The notes beneath the pieces were generated by a model, which searched no databases, was not told the origin of the DNA, and worked only from the letters and a program-made list of their open reading frames with translations. From positions 559,501 through 623,500 of the forward strand of contig BJKQ01000011.1 of the NCBI GenBank assembly GCA_006538405.1: a stretch of 64,000 bases of DNA. Reading direction: 5' to 3'. Below, piece by piece: positions 60,036 through 64,000 of this stretch. A program made the position numbers and the translations under genes. Numbering within the stretch: position 1 is the first letter of the stretch; every line of letters starts with the position of its first letter. The DNA is from Hansfordia pulvinata. Lineage: Eukaryota; Ascomycota; Sordariomycetes; Xylariales.

Positions 60036-61132
60036 CGGCTGCCGTGCTTCAGTCGGTCTTGGTGGATTACAGACTGCCCGTTAATAGATGAAGATCTGAT
60101 ATATACTTGAATGTATATCTCTTATCGGGTCTCATGACGATCCCTTCATGTGAACAAGGCCGCCTCAGACGACCAACTGAGTCCCGGGAGGTGACACAAT
60201 CTTCTTCTTCATGATTCGAGACATTCCCTACTGTTCACGACCCGGGATCGCTCTCTCGACCCGCTCACCTCTCTGTAGCTACAACTCCCCCCAACCGAAC
60301 CTTTCTCCCCCTCCCTTCCCCCCTCCACACGCGCGGCAGGACAGATCCCGATATGATGAGTCCGGGCCATTGCGAACAGTGGAAACTTGCATACCCTGTA
60401 CGAGTACGCGCGATCCGGTCCGCGTCCGTGCTGCGAAGACCAACAGAACAAGCACTCCCCGCCCGCGCGCCCCCGGGGCCGCCGCGATGTACGAATACGC
60501 ACGCGAGGCTCACGGGTGCAGTCGGATGCGGGCTCGCCTGCCTGAGCCCCGATCGGCCCAGTATATGCCGATGCGTCTGTGCCCCGGGAGGTCTGTCCGG
60601 GGGAGGGGCATGAGAGAAGTGTGCCGTGGCAGGTACTCCCGCCCCCCGGTCATGGCAGAGGTAGGTCTTGCTTTCTGATTGCTCCTCGGATGATGACTTT
60701 CCAAGCGAGGCGGCGACCTCTCGCGCGGACCGTGCTCCTCCTGGTGGGTGGGCACCGTCGTCTTGTCTTCCTCGGGGATCGGGGAGTGCCCGTCGCTGTT
60801 GAAAACCCCCACACTTGAGTCCCTTCATTTCAATACCGATGGCCAGAATGCCTCGCAGATGCTGTCAACAAGACTTCCCCTCGTCAGCCCGTGGCAGTAA
60901 CCCCGTGACGAATCAGACAATCAGGCACTGACTGAACAAAAGTCCGCCATGAGAGCGTGTATGCAACATTTGTTCTACTCTTATTTTCATTTGCTTTGCT
61001 TCGTTGCCTTGCATTGTCTATCAACAGACCTCCCTCGCGCAGGGGCAAAGAAAAAGGGGGGAGGGAGAGGGGGGAATGAAGCATCTCTTGCTTGCTCTTC
61101 CTCTCCCCCTTCCCCTTCGGCCGCCTCCTTCT
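60036..61132. other. Convergent 3' intergenic of the paralog pair
   Basis: This 1.1-kb stretch separates the stop codons of the two rhodopsin-like paralogs. It contains GTACGAGTACG at 60398-60408. No gene is recognised. Confidence 0.55.
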
Positions 61133-62996
61133 CTACTTGGGCCTCGGATTCGCCGTGACGATCGACTCAACGGCGCCCTTGCGCTGCTCCCGCAGCGGGT
61201 CGACGTGCTCCATGATGTACGTGTCGTGGTAGTGCATCTCTCCACCACCACCACCACCACCAACACCACTGCCACCATCGCCGCCACCGCCGCCGCTACT
61301 ACTGCCCCTCCCTCTTCCCCCTCCCCCTCCTCCTCCGCGCCCGCTCTCCCGATCCGAAGACCCCCCATCGAATAGCCGGCGGCCCGCCTCGCTCCCGTCG
61401 TTGCTGTACAGGCTCTCGCTGCGGTGAAGGTGCAAATGGTGATGGTGTTTCCTGCTGCTGCTGCTGCTGCTGCCGCCGGCGATACTCGGATCGACGACGA
61501 GGTCGCGGTGCTCGACCGAGACGTTGATCTCGCGCGTGACGAAGATGCTGGGCCCGCCGCCGAACATGCGCTCGGCCAGCGGCCGCCAGAACACGGGTAT
61601 CGAGGCGCCCACGCACGCCGAGTTGACCTCGAGCATGCCTAGGACGAACAGCTTGGGCGCGTACCAGGGCGGGTCGTACGTCGGGGACATCATGGCGCGG
61701 TGCGCCACGGTCTCGGCGAGCCGGAGGGCGGCGAAGATGTTTGTTCTGTTTCCCCCTCGCCCCTCTTTGTTAGTTCTCTTCGCTGGGGGAAAAAGAGCCG
61801 GGGAGGTAAAAAAAAAGGCAGGAGTAACCAAACAAAGACTGGAAAAAAAAAGGGGGGGGGGGGGGGGGATACGCACATCAGACCAATAGACAGCAGCCCG
61901 AGCAGGCTGAGCTTGGTCCGCCGGGTCGTCTCGGCGCGGAAGAAGAGCGGGACGGGGACGAGGACGATGAGGACGTCGAGGGCCATGGTGATGACCGAGT
62001 GGGAGAAGTAAGTGGCGTAGTTCTGGCGCACGCTGGGCGACGCGTAGCCGTAGCAGGCGCGCGCCTCGACGTCCCAGTCCCAGTACGCCCGCGGGGGAAA
62101 GCAGGGGAACAGGCCCATGAAGGTCATGACAGTACCCCAGCCCGCGGCGACGCCCAGCAGCGCCCAGCACACGCGCCGGATCAGCCCGTCCCCCCGGGCC
62201 CGGAAGACGCGCAGGAACTGCAGCAGCAGCGACACCTTGATCGCCGCCGTCGAGATGACAAACGCCACGTCGCCAATGTAGAACAGCTTGAAGAAGGCCA
62301 TCTGCTCCTCGCGCCCCAGCTCGATCAGGTGCTGCCCGAGGCCGCCTTGGGACGGGGCTGTTTTTTTTTTCCCCCAAGAGGGTCGTGTCAGCGATTTCCG
62401 CCGTCGTCAAAGTTTTTGGGAAGAGTTATAGTAGTAAGAGTAGAGAAATTGGGTGCCCAAGACATACCCATGGCCATGGCGATGGTCCCCAGTGCGCCTG
62501 ATATCTGTCCGAGAGGGCCAGCCACATGTCAGCCAGCGCTCATGTCGTGTCATGTCATGCGCAACAAGCGCGTGAATAGCTGCTCCCCCGGGAGGGCTTT
62601 AATCACAACCCGGACACGCGGGGGATTCCGTACCAGTATGAGGATGACGCAGTAGTCATCCCAGCCCGCCGACTTGGTCACCACGAACCGGGTCCACAGA
62701 CGGAGGCAGAGGAAAGTCCCCGAGAGCATCTTTTCATACCAGACCCAAAATGTGGTTAGCTGACAGGTTCCATGATTTCTCTCTTCGTATTCAAAGCCAC
62801 TGTTCCCAGACACAAAGAAAGAAAGAAAACACTCCGTGGCGGCAGAGGGGGGGCGACGAACCGCGAAGCCCAGGGCCATGCCGATGACAAAAGCCGGCTC
62901 GTTCCATGTCGTCATGGGCTCGTGAAGATTGTCCGTGTGGCCAACCAGCTCCTGCAGCGTCGTGGGATACGGCGGCGGCGGCGCCGGCGACGACAT
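61133..62996 (-). CDS. Rhodopsin-like (PTH11-type) 7TM protein, copy 2
   Basis: Minus-strand exons 62996-62862, 62729-62634, 62504-62468, 62357-61877 and 61745-61133 join in phase to 453 residues, starting MSSPAPPPPYP. It has the same family hallmarks as copy 1: LCLRLWTRFVVTKSAGWDDYCV, GGLGQHLIELG, FYIGDVAFVISTAAIKVSLLLQFLRVF, FPCFPPRAYW, ACYGYA, MALDVLIVLVPVPLFF, and NSACVGASIPVFWRPL. Internal exons 2 and 3 are 96 and 37 nt, exactly as in copy 1, with equal phases. Copy 2 lacks the intron between GLGQH and FYI. The tail has poly-Ser, His-rich and Gly runs and ends DTYIMEHVDPLREQRKGAVE, matching copy 1. Intron 4 holds a C-run on the sense strand. The first-intron donor GTTCGT is weak but gives the correct phase. 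Confidence 0.87.
61852..61868 (-). repeat. Poly-C run (G on plus) in intron 4
   Basis: Seventeen C on the sense strand of copy 2's last intron, ending 106 nt before the acceptor end (61746). Confidence 0.9.
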
Positions 62997-64000
62997 GGCA
63001 GCCCAGCCGCGGTCCGCGAGCAGCTTGCGCCACTCGTCCCCGGGAGGGGGGAATTCAGCTCGGCGGTGTGAATATGGCGGCAGGGATCTGTTGTTGAAGG
63101 GCGACGAGGACGAAGACGAGGACGGCGGCGGCGGCGGCGGCGAGTGAGAGGCAGGTTGGGGAATCCAAGGAGCAAGGTCCGTCAGAGAAACCCGTCTCTG
63201 CGTTTTCGTCGCGTCCCGAATCGACGGGCAGCGGCGCATCTTTGAGCGTCGGACTCGGCCTCACGGTCCCATGCCGCCGGGTCCATAATACCCAACAGGC
63301 ACGTTTGGGGGTGGAAGGAATTGATGCCTGTCATTGCCCGGGGCGTGCTCCGAGGCGACACCTCAAATGGCCTTGCAGGGGTGGTGCGCGTTCAATGGGC
63401 CATGATGAGAGAGTCTGTTCCCCCTGACGAGTACTGTGCGTGTATCCCATTCCCAAGCGGGCCCCGCTCCTGGGAATGACGGGTTTAATTCTCATCATTA
63501 TTAGTCCATATCCGTACACTTGCCCGAGGCGCCCTGACAGGTACGGACGGAGTAGCAGACCAACTGACCGCCTGACAGGCAGACAGGACAGACAGACACG
63601 CCGCGGAACCTCGCGAGACGTGCGGGAGACAGGGGACAGAAACAAGTGGTGGGACACCAGAAGCAATGGGAGGCGAGGGGCTGTGTGCTCCAGGCCTCGT
63701 GAATGGCCCTTTCTCGTAGACCCCCTGCCCGCGTCGGCGGACGAGCGAATCGACTGCCGGATGATAACCAAGGCAAGGCGCAAAAAGCAACCTCTCGGGG
63801 TCTCGGGCTCGAACCTCGAGTGCAAGTCCTCGTAATAAGGGGGCAGCCAGCAGTCTGTGGTGGTGTTGTGAACCCCTGACCCCTGACCCCTGTGGCCCGG
63901 CCCGGCCTGGTCTGGTCTGTCTATCTTTCTGGTCTGGTCTGGCCTGGCAGCATGCGTACGAGTACTCGTCAGGCATGTGCGTGCTCCGTAGATTGCGCTA
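62997..64000. other. Window edge, no gene recognised
   Basis: Contains the upstream region of rhodopsin-like copy 2, CTGACCC direct repeats (about 63877-63891), GGTCTG repeats (about 63908-63942) and the perfect palindrome ACGAGTACTCGT at 63958-63969. No coding signature is seen. Confidence 0.5.

Overview
The window is nuclear DNA from a filamentous ascomycete, most likely a Sordariomycete-type Pezizomycotina. The evidence is GC-rich genes with strong third-position GC bias, short introns with GT..AG ends and CTAAC-like branch sites, fungal families (two Zn2Cys6 regulators, Brl1/Brr6, an SRPK kinase with a DLG motif, an Mcp1-type protein, PTH11/rhodopsin-like membrane proteins, a CE16-like GDSL esterase) and long intergenic stretches full of simple repeats. 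I read 16 protein-coding loci, one of them only an orphan first exon, and one tRNA. No transposase, LTR, CRISPR array or rRNA was recognised.

Layout. 1.8-7.2 kb: a small single-pass membrane protein (-) and an F-box-like DUF7730-type protein (+). 7.6-11.6 kb: the Ski2 RNA helicase of the cytoplasmic exosome cofactor (-). 16.8-19.8 kb: a 905-residue Zn2Cys6 regulator of the nirA-like type (+). 21.3-28.8 kb: a compact housekeeping block with the nuclear-envelope protein Brl1 (-), transcription elongation factor Spn1/Iws1 (+) and an SR-protein kinase (-). 28.8-36.4 kb: almost empty apart from a 93-residue orphan first exon (-). 36.4-38.3 kb: a second Zn2Cys6 regulator (-) with a GC-AG intron inside its zinc cluster and a C-terminal CVIL prenylation-like box. 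41.0-45.3 kb: a sulfotransferase-like P-loop protein with a C-terminal membrane anchor (+), an Mcp1-type mitochondrial membrane protein (-) and a small C2H2 protein (+). 48.5-63.0 kb: a membrane/secreted block with a CE16-like secreted esterase (+), tRNA-Gly(GCC) (-), a seven-helix membrane protein (+) and a tail-to-tail pair of rhodopsin-like paralogs (58.0-60.0 + and 61.1-63.0 -).

The genes do not form an evident biosynthetic cluster. Several act in RNA metabolism (Ski2, Spn1, SRPK) or membranes. The most interesting signals are: a transcription factor that looks prenylatable and has a weak GC donor splitting its DNA-binding domain; the inverted rhodopsin-like pair sharing 96- and 37-nt internal exons; long C-runs on the sense strand of introns, in five of six cases ending 60-71 nt before the 3' splice site; and a dispersed palindromic ACTCGT/ACGAGT motif confined to non-coding DNA.

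Caveat: Ski2, the SRPK gene and the DUF7730-type gene all need a 1-2 nt change next to a homopolymer to keep their conserved reading frames. This looks more like consensus error in the assembly than gene death. All exon boundaries were read by eye and checked for phase and total length.
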